NCBI RefSeq assembly: GCF_003047285.1 | Contig: NZ_PZYX01000009.1 | Location: 1 to 64,000, forward strand | Origin: Nocardioides allogilvus | GTDB taxonomy: Bacteria; Actinomycetota; Actinomycetes; Propionibacteriales; Nocardioidaceae | Length of the DNA stretch: 64,000 nucleotides | Reading direction: 5' to 3' | Part shown: positions 23,738-32,154 of the stretch, one piece after another | How the letters are laid out: each line of letters starts with the position of its first letter | Numbering within the stretch: position 1 is the stretch's first letter | Notes under the pieces: generated by a model | Databases searched by the model: none | Told to the model about the DNA's origin: nothing | What the model saw: only the letters and a program-made list of their open reading frames with translations | Program-made: the position numbers and the translations under genes

Positions 23738-24074
23738 CCCGATCGCGCTGTGTTCCTGCTTGCCTCTCGCCGGTAGCCGCGCTCAAGCGGAGCCGCACGC
23801 TCCGTGGTCACGTCCGGGCGACAAGCTCTCCGACGAGCACTCGACGTTGACGACGCCACTTGGACAGCCTCACGAGGCTGGGCCTTTAAGTCCGCAGTGC
23901 CCCCACTACGACCGGCGCCTGTCCCGCGTGTTCGCCGAGGGTGCGGCCAGTGAGTGGATGCTCACAGTCGGCCTGAGCATGCTGGCGCGGGTCCCACGAT
24001 CTGTCGATCTGGGCGACACTCGTGTGCATGACGTACAACGTTCGGGCCCATTCGTGCAGCCCGGCCGGCTGCCC
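23738..24074 (+). other. Non-coding stretch upstream of a membrane protein gene
   Basis: A 337-nt gap. It stays open in the frame of the downstream gene, but the encoded residues are unlike protein and no ribosome binding site is present. It includes an imperfect inverted repeat GGCCTT-T-AAGTCC (23881-23893) that faintly recalls DevR/DosR boxes. Confidence 0.4.
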
Positions 24075-25145
24075 ATGAGTGCCGGTGAGGTGGTGATCGG
24101 GCTCATCTCGGCTCCGGGCACGGCCGCCGAGGTCGCGGCTGATCTCGCCGAGGACCTGCGCGCAGAGTTGAGTGTGCTGATGCCGACCGTCCGATGGCGG
24201 GTGCCAACGGTGGTAGATGCCCTCGTCCACCCACCTGCTGACGACGCCGTGCTCGTCGGCGCGGCGCGGGAGCGGCTCCTGGCGGAGGCCTGGGACCTCA
24301 TCGTCTGCCTCACGGATCTGCCGCTCAGGGTTCGTCGCCGGCCGGTGGTCGCCCATGCCAGCCCGCTGCACGGAGTGGCTGTCGTGTGCCTGCCGGCGCT
24401 CGGGGTGGTGGGACTGCGTCGACGCGCCCGTGACGTAGTCGTCGGTCTCGTGCGCACCTTGCTCGGGGAGGCCGAGGATCACGCGCCCTCCAGCTCGGAG
24501 GCCGCCCTGCGGCGCCGCGCTCGCGAGCTCGGGAGTCAGCAGGAAGCGGGAGACGGCAGCGTCATGTTCACGGCGAGGGTCCTGAGCGGGAACGTGCGAC
24601 TCCTGGTCGGGATGATCCGAGCAAACCAGCCCTGGCGGCTTGCCATGGGACTCTCCAAGGCTCTGACCGCCGCTCTGGCAGCCGGAGTCTTCGCGTTGGT
24701 CACATCCGATATCTGGCAGCTGGGCGACGCGCTCAGCTGGACCAGGCTCGCGGCGATCGGGGTTGGCGCCGTCACGGCGATCACGGCCGCCCTGATCCTG
24801 GGAGCGGGCCTGTGGGAGCGCGGTTCGAATCCGGCGGGTGGGAAGCACGTCACCCTGTTCAACCTGGCCACGACGGGAACGGTCGTGCTGGGCGTGTTCT
24901 TCCTGTATGCAGCGCTCCTGCTCCTCGCACTTCTGATCACCCCACTCCTGGTGCCTGTGCATTTGCTTGAGGAGAACCTCGGACACGCGGTTCGAGTCGG
25001 CGACTACCTCAAGCTGGCGCTGCTGGCCAGCGCCCTGGCGACGGTCGGCGGAGCCATGGGTGCGGGCCTGGAGAGCGACGAGGCGGTCCGGGCCGCCGCG
25101 TACACGTACCGGCAGGAGCCGGGCGAGGTCCTGCGGAACGGGTGA
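24075..25145 (+). CDS. Four-helix membrane protein of unknown function
   Basis: A 356-residue protein. The N-terminal 190 residues are a soluble alpha/beta domain starting VVIGLISAPGTAAEVAADLAEDL (in pieces VVIGLISAPG and AAEVAADLAEDL) with LLAEAWDLIVCLTDLPLR, which looks like a nucleotide- or ligand-binding fold without a clear P-loop. The C-terminal half has four membrane segments (ALTAALAAGVFALV, IGVGAVTAITAALILGAGL, TGTVVLGVFFLYAALLLLAL, LALLASALATVGGAMG). I do not recognise a named family. It faces the chaperone-redox operon tail to tail. The start at 24075 follows many alternative codons and is chosen because the conserved-looking domain begins there. Confidence 0.65.
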   Translation: MSAGEVVIGLISAPGTAAEVAADLAEDLRAELSVLMPTVRWRVPTVVDALVHPPADDAVLVGAARERLLAEAWDLIVCLTDLPLRVRRRPVVAHASPLHGVAVVCLPALGVVGLRRRARDVVVGLVRTLLGEAEDHAPSSSEAALRRRARELGSQQEAGDGSVMFTARVLSGNVRLLVGMIRANQPWRLAMGLSKALTAALAAGVFALVTSDIWQLGDALSWTRLAAIGVGAVTAITAALILGAGLWERGSNPAGGKHVTLFNLATTGTVVLGVFFLYAALLLLALLITPLLVPVHLLEENLGHAVRVGDYLKLALLASALATVGGAMGAGLESDEAVRAAAYTYRQEPGEVLRNG

Positions 25146-25173
25146 CAGACATCTACCGGGTGCCGACCTCGCC

Positions 25174-25276
25174 TTACACCACGTCGAAGGCCACGGTGTG
25201 CACCTTGCCCGCCGGGGGCGATGCCGATCTCACGGACGAACCGCATCACCTTGGTCTCGAGCTCCCGCTCCTCCAT
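25174..25276 (-). pseudogene. Possible small frameshifted gene at the end of the stress operon
   Basis: Thirty-two nt after the flavoprotein stop, an ATG opens a frame reading MEERELETKVMRFVREIGIA followed by PGG. Removing one C at that point would give KVHTVAFDVV and a TAA stop, which reads better than the actual continuation. This suggests a short gene of about 33 codons broken by a single-base change, or a sequence error. No homologue is recognised and confidence is low. Confidence 0.25.
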
Positions 25277-25307
25277 GACGCTGAGGGCTCTACGGGTCTG
25301 CCCCTGC

Positions 25308-26987
25308 TCACCGGCGACCCTCGGCTTCCAGGAAACCGTGCACCTGGCGGATCGCGACCGAGCCTTCGCCGACGGCGGAGGCGACGCGCTTGAGCGACCC
25401 ACTGCGTACGTCGCCTACGGCGAAGACGCCCGGACGGCTGGTCTCGAACATGCCCCCGTCGGAGCCGTCGGAGCCGTCGGCCACGGGCCCGGTGAGGATG
25501 AACCCCTTCGCGTCCAGCGCGATCTGCCCCTCGAGCCAGCTCGTGTACGGGGTCGCTCCGATCAGCACGAACATGGCCGTGGTCGCGACGCGCTGCTTCG
25601 CGTCGGTGCGGAGGTCGTGCAACACCACCTCCTCGAGCGCTTCGTGTCCGAGGAGCTCGCTCACCTCGCTGCGGCGCCAGATCTTGATGCGTGGTGACTG
25701 CTCGACGCGGTCGGCCAGGTAGCGGGACATGTCCCTTCCCAGGTCGTCGTGGCGGATGACCAGGTTGACCACCGGTGAACGGCGGGCCAGGAAGCAGGCC
25801 GCCTGGCCCGCCGAGTTGCCACCCCCGACGACGGTGACGGGGTCCTGTTGGCACAGCCGGGCCTCGAACTCCGTAGCGGCGTAGTAGACGCTGCTGCGCT
25901 CGAGTCGATCCAACCCGGGGACGTCGAGACGCCGGTAGCGCACACCCGTCGCGACGACGACGGCGTGCGCGACCAGATCCTCCCCCTCCGCCAACCCCAC
26001 CATGTGGTAGCCGTCTGCGTGTGTGAGGGAGGTCGCCTCGCCGGGGATGCTGAAGGCGGCGCCGAACTTGCGCGCCTGCACCACGGCCCGGTCGGCCAGC
26101 TCCGCCCCGGAGATACCGGCGGGGAACCCCAGGTAGTTCTCGATCTGGGACGACGTGGCTGCCTGCCCGCCGGTGGCGAGCGCGTCCACGACCACCGTCG
26201 AGAGTCCTTCGGAGGCGGCGTACACCGCCGCGGCGAGACCACCCGGGCCTGCGCCGACCACGATCAGGTCGTACGCCGACCGGCTCGGCGCCGCGCGAAG
26301 ACCGAGGAGTTCGGCCAGCTCCGTGTTGCTGGGGTTCCGCAGGACCGTACGCGCCTTCCAGATCACGACGGGTGTCTGGTCGGGCGGGATGTCGAGGGCT
26401 CGCAGGGTCGCCTCGGCATCCAGGTCATCCTCCAGGTCCTCCCACCGGGACGGGATGCGATTGCGGCTCGCGAAGTCCCTCAACCGGCGGGTGTCGGCTG
26501 AGTAGCGGGAGCCGATGATCCTCAAGCCCGCGCCGAGGCCGGCGTGGATGTTGCGTCGGAGCATGAAGGCTCGCAGGATCAGATCTCCGAGCGCCTGGTC
26601 CTGGGTGACCGCCTCTTTGAGGCCGTCATAGAGAACCTCGAGGACCTCCACGTCGGTCTGGGCGACGGCGGTGACGTAGACCGCGTGGCCGGTCAGCATC
26701 GACAGGTCACCCACGAAGCGGCCTCGCCCGTGGACGGCGATCACTCGCGCCTCCCCTCCGGGACCTTCCTCCTGCACGACCCGGACCTTGCCGTCCAGGA
26801 CGACGAACACGCCGCAGTCGCGGTCTCCCGCGCAGAACAGCGTGGTGCCCTCGGCCAGCGCCTTCCGCTCGCCGTGCTGCGTGAGCAGCAGGATCTGCTC
26901 GTCATTGAGCCGGGGATAGGCGCCGGTGGTGTCGGGGGTCTCGGGCAGGTCCGCCATTTCGAGCTCAGACGAACTGTTCGTCGACAT
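25308..26987 (-). CDS. Cyclic-nucleotide-domain flavoprotein related to thioredoxin reductase
   Basis: A 559-residue fusion. An N-terminal cNMP-binding domain (about 30-145: GTTLFCAGDRDCGVFVVLDG, GRGRFVGDLSMLTG) is joined by a middle region resembling a thioredoxin/glutaredoxin-like fold (PVVIWKARTVLRNPS, about 190-250) to an FAD/NAD module (VVGAGPGGLAAAVYAASEG, VTVVGGGNSAGQAA, FAVGDVRSG). The usual thioredoxin reductase CxxC is absent: the aligned place reads SVYYAATEFEARLC. It is the last intact gene of the stress operon and should take electrons from NAD(P)H, but to which partner is unclear. ATG at 26987 follows GGAG at 8 nt. Confidence 0.87.
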   Translation of the reverse strand: MSTNSSSELEMADLPETPDTTGAYPRLNDEQILLLTQHGERKALAEGTTLFCAGDRDCGVFVVLDGKVRVVQEEGPGGEARVIAVHGRGRFVGDLSMLTGHAVYVTAVAQTDVEVLEVLYDGLKEAVTQDQALGDLILRAFMLRRNIHAGLGAGLRIIGSRYSADTRRLRDFASRNRIPSRWEDLEDDLDAEATLRALDIPPDQTPVVIWKARTVLRNPSNTELAELLGLRAAPSRSAYDLIVVGAGPGGLAAAVYAASEGLSTVVVDALATGGQAATSSQIENYLGFPAGISGAELADRAVVQARKFGAAFSIPGEATSLTHADGYHMVGLAEGEDLVAHAVVVATGVRYRRLDVPGLDRLERSSVYYAATEFEARLCQQDPVTVVGGGNSAGQAACFLARRSPVVNLVIRHDDLGRDMSRYLADRVEQSPRIKIWRRSEVSELLGHEALEEVVLHDLRTDAKQRVATTAMFVLIGATPYTSWLEGQIALDAKGFILTGPVADGSDGSDGGMFETSRPGVFAVGDVRSGSLKRVASAVGEGSVAIRQVHGFLEAEGRR

Positions 26988-27243
26988 AGCACCATCTCCA
27001 GTTCTCTCCCGGCTCGATCGAGCGCACGATGACGTGACCCGTCGTGGCGGCGTGAGCGCGCGCGTGTCGCATCGGTGAGGAGTCGCAGCACCCGATCTGG
27101 CCACAGGTCAGGCACTGGCGCAGGTGCACCCAGGGGGTGCCGAGCTGCACGCACTCCGCGCAGGCGTGCTGGGTGGGTGGCGGCACGGGCCGGATGACGC
27201 GGATGTGCGGGTCGGCGCCGAGGCCCCTCGGGTGCGCGGTCAT
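26965..27243 (-). CDS. UBP-type zinc finger protein
   Basis: A 92-residue protein made almost entirely of one ubiquitin-specific-protease-type zinc finger: CAECVQLG, WVHLRQCLTCGQIGCCDSSP, the His pair in RHARAHAATTGH and the closing ENWRWCYVDEQF. In eukaryotes this fold binds the free diglycine end of ubiquitin. Bacteria lack ubiquitin, so its ligand is unknown. Its start overlaps the thioredoxin stop as ATGA and its end overlaps the flavoprotein start by 23 nt. Such fingers are repeatedly seen beside cNMP-domain flavoproteins in Actinobacteria. Confidence 0.87.
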   Translation of the reverse strand: MTAHPRGLGADPHIRVIRPVPPPTQHACAECVQLGTPWVHLRQCLTCGQIGCCDSSPMRHARAHAATTGHVIVRSIEPGENWRWCYVDEQFV

Positions 27244-27692
27244 CGCTCCCCTTTCGGCAGCCTCGACTCGAGCCACGAGCGCAGTAGGTGCTCCGGAAGG
27301 GCGCCGATCTGGGTGTCGACCACCTCTCCGTGGTCGAGGAGGACCAGCGTCGGGATCGACTGGACCGCGAACCTACGGCTCACGATCGGGTTCTCGTCAG
27401 CGTCGACCTTGACCAGCTTGAGGTTGCCGGCCAGCTCCCCAGCCAGCTTCTCCAGGGCCGGGCTGACCGTCCGGCATGGGCCGCACCACGGAGCCCACAC
27501 GTCGACCAGCACCGGGATGCTCGACTCGTCCACGACCGCGTGGAAGTCAGCGTCGTTCGCGTCCACCACCCAGGGCAACGGAGTGCTGCACCTCCCGCAG
27601 CGTGGCGTGCCCTCGGCAACCGCTGGGACGCGGTTCCTGGCTCCGCAGTTCCCGCACACGACCGTCGTCGTCCTCTCCGTGGTCGCGGTCAT
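27240..27692 (-). CDS. Thioredoxin with N-terminal zinc ribbon (Trx2/TrxC type)
   Basis: A 150-residue thioredoxin. Four N-terminal cysteines (C13, C16, C32, C35; CGNC and CGRC) form a zinc ribbon, and the active site is WCGPC (W69-C73) with the cis-proline SIPTLVLL. Trx2-type proteins are induced by oxidative or heat stress and can act as redox-regulated chaperones. Its ATG overlaps the clpB stop as ATGA and its stop overlaps the zinc finger start, so the three are translationally coupled. Confidence 0.93.
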   Translation of the reverse strand: MTATTERTTTVVCGNCGARNRVPAVAEGTPRCGRCSTPLPWVVDANDADFHAVVDESSIPVLVDVWAPWCGPCRTVSPALEKLAGELAGNLKLVKVDADENPIVSRRFAVQSIPTLVLLDHGEVVDTQIGALPEHLLRSWLESRLPKGER

Positions 27693-30325
27693 GCCACTGT
27701 CTGCCCCTCTGTCGGACTGCTGGACGCGGTCACCACGAGCTCCCCGTCGGCCACGTCCACCCAGATCGTGCCCCCGTCGGCCGCGTCGCCGCGGATCAGC
27801 GCTCGGCCGACCTGGGTCTCCACCTCACGGGAGATGTACCGTCGCAGCGGGCGGGCGCCGTACGCCGGGTCGAAGCCCTGGTCGGCGATGAACCGGCGTG
27901 CGGCGTCCGTGACCTCGAGGTTGATCCGCATGCCGGCCAGCCGGACCCGCAGCTCCTCGAGCTGGAGGTCGACGATGCGTTCGATCTCCGCGAGCGTCAG
28001 TGGCTTGAACATCACGATCTCGTCGACGCGGTTGAGGAACTCGGGGCGGAAGTGCGACTGCAGGGTGCGCATCACCATCGAGCGGGCCTCGTCATTGACC
28101 TCGCCGTCCGCGGTGATCCCCTCGAGGAGGTGCTCGGAGCCGATGTTGGAGGTCATGATCAGCACGGTGTTGCGGAAGTCGACGGTGCGGCCGTGGGAGT
28201 CGGTCAGGCGGCCGTCGTCGAGCACCTGCAGCAGCGTGTTGAAGACGTCAACGTGGGCCTTCTCGATCTCGTCGAGCAGGACGACGGAGTAGGGCTTGCG
28301 GCGCACGGCCTCGGTGAGCTGACCGCCTTCCTCGTAGCCGACGTAGCCCGGGGGTGCTCCGACCAGCCGGCTGACGGTGTGCCGCTCCTGGTACTCGCTC
28401 ATGTCGATCCGGACCATGTTCTCCTCGGTGTCGAACAGGGCAGCGGCCAGGGTCTTGGCCAGCTCGGTCTTCCCGACGCCTGTGGGGCCGAGGAAGATGA
28501 AGGACCCGATGGGGCGCTGGGGGTTCTTGATGCCGGAGCGGGCGCGGACGACCGCGTCGGCCACCAGCTGGACGGCCTCGTCCTGGCCGATCACACGTTC
28601 GTGGAGCACTTCGTCGAGGCGGAGCAGCTTGTCGCGCTCTCCCTCCTGCAGGCGGGTGACCGGGATCCCGGTCCAGCGTGACACGATGTCGGCGATCTCG
28701 TCGGCGGTCACGACCTCGCGCAGCAGCCGGCGACCGCCCTGCTTGCCGGCGAGCCGGGACTCGGCCGCCTCCAGCCGCCGCTGAATCTCCGGCAACCGGC
28801 CGTGCCGCAGGGACGCTGCCCGGTTGAGGTCGTACTCGCGCTCGGCCCGCTCGCTCTCCAGCCGTACCTGTTCGAGCTCCTGACGCAGGGACTGCACCTC
28901 GCGGAGCGCCGACCGTTCTGCCTCCCACTGTGCGCGCAGCGCGTCGGCCTCGGCCCGGGCATCGGCCAGCTCCTTGCGGAGTTCCTCGAGCCGGGCCTTG
29001 CTCGCGGCGTCCTCCTCCTGCGACAGCGCTGCCTCCTCGATCTCCATCCGAGTCACGCGCCTGGTGAGCTCGTCGAGCTCGGCCGGCATCGAGTCGATCT
29101 CGGTACGCAGCATGGCGCAGGCCTCGTCGACGAGGTCGATGGCCTTGTCGGGCAGGTATCGGTCGGAGATGTAGCGGTGGCTCAGGGTCACCGCTGCCAC
29201 GAGGGCTCCGTCGTGGATCTTCACGCCGTGGAAGACCTCGAGCCGCTCGCGGAGCCCGCGCAGGATCGAGAGAGCGTCCTCCTCGCTGGGCTCGTCGACC
29301 AGCACGGGCTGGAACCGGCGCTCGAGGGCGGCGTCCTTCTCGATGTGCGTGCGGTACTCGTCCAGCGTGGTCGCGCCGATCATGTGCAGCTCGCCACGTG
29401 CGAGCAACGGCTTGAGCATGTTGCCGGCGTCCATCGCACCCTCGCCGGCGCCTGCGCCCACGACGGTGTGGAGCTCGTCGACGAACAGCAGGATGTGGCC
29501 CTCGGCGCTCTGCACCTCGTTGAGCACGGCCTTGAGCCGCTCCTCGAACTCGCCGCGGTACTTCGCGCCGGCGATCAGGGCACCCATGTCGAGGGCGAAG
29601 ACGGTCTTGTCCCGCAGGCCCTCGGGGACGTCCCCGTCGGCGATCCGCTGGGCGAGGCCTTCGACGATCGCCGTCTTGCCCACTCCGGGCTCGCCGATGA
29701 GGACCGGGTTGTTCTTGGTCTTGCGGGACAGGATCTGGACGGTCCGGCGGATCTCGGAGTCCCGGCCGATCACCGGCTCGAGCTTTCCCGCCTTCGCGGC
29801 CTCGACGAGGTCACGGCCGTACTTGCCCAGCGCCTCGTAGGTCCCCTCGGGCGTCGCCGAGGTGACTCGTTGGTGGCCGCGCACCTCGGTCAGCGCAGCC
29901 AGGAACGTGTCGCGGGTCAGGCCCTGGTCCCGCAGGAGCCGCCCGGCGGCTGACTGCGAGCCCTCCTCCACCAGCGCGATCACGAGGTGCTCGACCGAGA
30001 CATATTCGTCCTTGAGCCTGCGCGCCTCGCCGTCGGCAGCGTCGAGGAGCCGCGAGAGCCGCTGCGTGACGTGCACCTGCCCAGGCGTCACGCCCGGCCC
30101 GCTGACCCGCGGGCGCCGGCCGAGCTCGGCCTCGAGCTCCTCACGCAGTCGGTCCGGGTCGGCCCCGGCGCGTGCGAGCAGCGGCGCGACGAGCCCCTCG
30201 GCTTGGTCGAGCAGCGCGAGCAGCAGGTGCTCGCCGTCCACCTCGGTGTGGCCGAAGCGCAGCGCCTTGGTCTGCGCGTCGTGCAGCGCCTCCTGCGACT
30301 TCTGGGTCAGTCTATTCATGTCCAT
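27689..30325 (-). CDS. clpB: Hsp100 disaggregase ClpB
   Basis: An 878-residue AAA+ disaggregase with an N-terminal Clp-N domain ([13 protein letters not shown]), first ATPase domain (Walker [11 protein letters not shown], Walker B LLFVDELH), a long coiled-coil middle domain (about 400-530, Glu/Arg/Leu-rich) and second ATPase domain ([19 protein letters not shown]). It extracts polypeptides from aggregates together with DnaK/DnaJ/GrpE. The ATG at 30325 has GAGGAGG 6 nt upstream; a frame open far upstream is spurious. The start overlaps the MerR-like gene by 10 nt. This is likely an accessory copy, as actinobacterial chromosomes usually carry one elsewhere. Confidence 0.95.
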   Translation of the reverse strand: MDMNRLTQKSQEALHDAQTKALRFGHTEVDGEHLLLALLDQAEGLVAPLLARAGADPDRLREELEAELGRRPRVSGPGVTPGQVHVTQRLSRLLDAADGEARRLKDEYVSVEHLVIALVEEGSQSAAGRLLRDQGLTRDTFLAALTEVRGHQRVTSATPEGTYEALGKYGRDLVEAAKAGKLEPVIGRDSEIRRTVQILSRKTKNNPVLIGEPGVGKTAIVEGLAQRIADGDVPEGLRDKTVFALDMGALIAGAKYRGEFEERLKAVLNEVQSAEGHILLFVDELHTVVGAGAGEGAMDAGNMLKPLLARGELHMIGATTLDEYRTHIEKDAALERRFQPVLVDEPSEEDALSILRGLRERLEVFHGVKIHDGALVAAVTLSHRYISDRYLPDKAIDLVDEACAMLRTEIDSMPAELDELTRRVTRMEIEEAALSQEEDAASKARLEELRKELADARAEADALRAQWEAERSALREVQSLRQELEQVRLESERAEREYDLNRAASLRHGRLPEIQRRLEAAESRLAGKQGGRRLLREVVTADEIADIVSRWTGIPVTRLQEGERDKLLRLDEVLHERVIGQDEAVQLVADAVVRARSGIKNPQRPIGSFIFLGPTGVGKTELAKTLAAALFDTEENMVRIDMSEYQERHTVSRLVGAPPGYVGYEEGGQLTEAVRRKPYSVVLLDEIEKAHVDVFNTLLQVLDDGRLTDSHGRTVDFRNTVLIMTSNIGSEHLLEGITADGEVNDEARSMVMRTLQSHFRPEFLNRVDEIVMFKPLTLAEIERIVDLQLEELRVRLAGMRINLEVTDAARRFIADQGFDPAYGARPLRRYISREVETQVGRALIRGDAADGGTIWVDVADGELVVTASSSPTEGQTVA

Positions 30326-30636
30326 GGAGCGCCTCCTCGTCGTGTCGTGCGCCGTTGTGCGTTCTCCAGTTCCGCGATCCGGTCGAGCAGCTGGACCACC
30401 AGCCCGGTGGCGCTGTAGCCGAGGTTCAGGCTCATCCGCAGCCGCTGGATCCTGGCCATCTCCTTCACCTGGGACGGGTCGAACCACAGGCGACCCTGCG
30501 CGTCGCGGGTGACCTGCAGCAGCCCGAGCGCGACCAGGCGGCGCACCAGCTCCGGGTGTACGCCGGTGACCTGCGCATAACTCTCCAGGCTCAGCCGGTG
30601 GGGTCGGGCCAGCTCGAAGCGCGTGGTCGCGGTCAT
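30316..30636 (-). CDS. MerR-family chaperone modulator (CbpM/HspR-like)
   Basis: A 106-residue protein: a degenerate MerR winged helix ([25 protein letters not shown]), an interrupted wing ([26 protein letters not shown]) and a C-terminal coiled coil ([18 protein letters not shown]). It lies right after dnaJ. HspR represses dnaK operons at HAIR sites and CbpM restrains CbpA; this protein could be either. A CbpM-like role is favoured by the CbpA-type DnaJ next to it and by the absence of a HAIR site. Both ends overlap its neighbours (ATGA with dnaJ). Confidence 0.75.
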   Translation of the reverse strand: MTATTRFELARPHRLSLESYAQVTGVHPELVRRLVALGLLQVTRDAQGRLWFDPSQVKEMARIQRLRMSLNLGYSATGLVVQLLDRIAELENAQRRTTRRGGAPWT

Positions 30637-31607
30637 CGTCTACTCCTCGCGTCGAAGCGGGACACCTTCGCGAGCTCCTCGAAGTGCCGCCGCTCGTCGT
30701 CGGACAGGGTGCGGGGCACGCGCACCTGCAGCTCCGCGTAGAAGTCCCCGGGCGTGCCCTTCGGGTGAGGGAGCCCACGGCCCTTGAGCCGCAGGCGGCG
30801 GTGGCTGGACGACCCGGCCGGGACCTTGACCGTGGCCGCTCCTCCGGGCGTGTCGACGGACACCGACGCCCCGAGAGCGGCTTCCCAGGGAGCGACCGGC
30901 AGGAGTGCGTGCACGTCACGACCCTCGACCCGGTAGCGCGGGTGGTCGGCGATCCGGACCACCAGGTAGAGGTCTCCGGCCGCCGCGTCGCCGCTGCCAG
31001 GTCCGCCCTGGCCCCGCAGTCGGATCCGTTGGCCGTCGACGACTCCCGGCGGGATGGTGACGTCGAGCGTGCGGGGGCCGTCCGGACCCGTGATCGTGAG
31101 GCTGCGCTCGGTGCCGCGGTAGGCCTCCTCGACCGAGATCTCCACCTCCGCCTCGTGGTCGGCGCCCGGGACCGGGCCGGGTCCCCAGCCGGCCCGGCCC
31201 CGGCCGCCCCGCCCTCGCCCACCGAAGATCCCCCCGAGCAGGTCCTCGATGTCGATCTCGTCACCGAAGTCGGCCCCGCCGAAGCCGCCGGACGGCCCGC
31301 CCCCCGACCATCGGCCGCGTGCGCCTGCCGCCGCATCGGCATAGGCGCGGCCCTGGCGCCAGGCGGCCGGGTCCGCGTCGGGTGGCACACGTCGGAAGTC
31401 CTCGCCGAAGGCGTCGTAGCGCCGCCGTTGCTCGGGGTCCGACAGCACGTCGTAGGCCTCGGCGATGTCCTTGAACCTCTCCTCGGCCCCAGCCTGCTTG
31501 TTGACGTCGGGGTGGTTCTGGCGCGCAAGCCTGCGGTAGGCGCGTTGGATCTCGGCCGGGTCGGCATCGCGAGAGACACCGAGGACCTCGTAGAAGTCCT
31601 TGGCCAT
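30633..31607 (-). CDS. DnaJ/CbpA-type Hsp40 co-chaperone
   Basis: A 324-residue J-protein. The J domain has the HPD motif (H32-D34), followed by a Gly/Phe-rich linker (about 85-150, with [20 protein letters not shown] in pieces) and two C-terminal beta domains. The four-repeat cysteine zinc finger of classic DnaJ is missing, so it belongs to the CbpA class. It stimulates DnaK ATPase and delivers substrates. TGATG links it to grpE upstream and ATGA to the MerR-like gene downstream. Confidence 0.93.
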   Translation of the reverse strand: MAKDFYEVLGVSRDADPAEIQRAYRRLARQNHPDVNKQAGAEERFKDIAEAYDVLSDPEQRRRYDAFGEDFRRVPPDADPAAWRQGRAYADAAAGARGRWSGGGPSGGFGGADFGDEIDIEDLLGGIFGGRGRGGRGRAGWGPGPVPGADHEAEVEISVEEAYRGTERSLTITGPDGPRTLDVTIPPGVVDGQRIRLRGQGGPGSGDAAAGDLYLVVRIADHPRYRVEGRDVHALLPVAPWEAALGASVSVDTPGGAATVKVPAGSSSHRRLRLKGRGLPHPKGTPGDFYAELQVRVPRTLSDDERRHFEELAKVSRFDARSRR

Positions 31608-32149
31608 CAGGAAGCCCTGGTTGCCACCACGACAGCAGCCGGACGCAGGAGCTTGTCGTCGGGTCCGTATCCGGGGCGGACGACCTGGGCCACGGTGCCG
31701 GGCGTCAGCCCCTCACCGGACACGGTGCTGACCGCCTCGTGCACGGCGGGGTCGAAGGCCCGGCCGTCGTCCTCACGACGCGGGTAGCCGAGGTCGGCCA
31801 GGACGCCGACCGCCTGCGCGAGCACTGCTCGCAGGCCCTCGGCCACCGAGCTGGGGTCGGCCGACGCGTGCTCGAGCGCTCGCTCGAGGTTGTCCAGGAC
31901 GGGCAGCCACCTGGTGGCCACGGCCGCCCGTTCCTGCTCGCGGGCGCGCACCACGTCGCGTGCGCACCGCTTGCGGAAGTTGTCGAGCTCGGCAGCTGTG
32001 CGCCGCCACGCGTCTTCGAGCTCGGCGACCTGGCGCGACTGGCCGACAGTCTCGGGCGTGGCATCGTCCGGCGCGTCGCCCGACCGGGCCTCGGTCGTGG
32101 GGGTCTCGGTCGAGGGGGTCTCGGTCGTGGGTGCCTCGTGGTCGGACAT
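31607..32149 (-). CDS. grpE: DnaK nucleotide exchange factor GrpE
   Basis: A 180-residue GrpE. A Thr/Glu/Pro-rich disordered N-terminus (1-38, with repeated TETP) is followed by a coiled coil (LEDAWRRTAAELDNFRKRCARD region) and the beta domain (DPAVHEAVSTVSGEGLTPGTVAQVVRPGY, in pieces FDPAVHEAV and VAQVVRPGY). It releases ADP from DnaK. The start lies 5 nt after the dnaK stop and the stop codon shares a base with the dnaJ start. Confidence 0.92.
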   Translation of the reverse strand: MSDHEAPTTETPSTETPTTEARSGDAPDDATPETVGQSRQVAELEDAWRRTAAELDNFRKRCARDVVRAREQERAAVATRWLPVLDNLERALEHASADPSSVAEGLRAVLAQAVGVLADLGYPRREDDGRAFDPAVHEAVSTVSGEGLTPGTVAQVVRPGYGPDDKLLRPAAVVVATRAS

Positions 32150-32154
32150 GGCGG

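Noticed and set aside
30326-31579. Upstream extension of the clpB frame
   Set aside because: Residues before 30325 are Arg/Ser/Pro-rich shadows of dnaJ and the MerR-like gene; a good ribosome binding site sits before the ATG at 30325.
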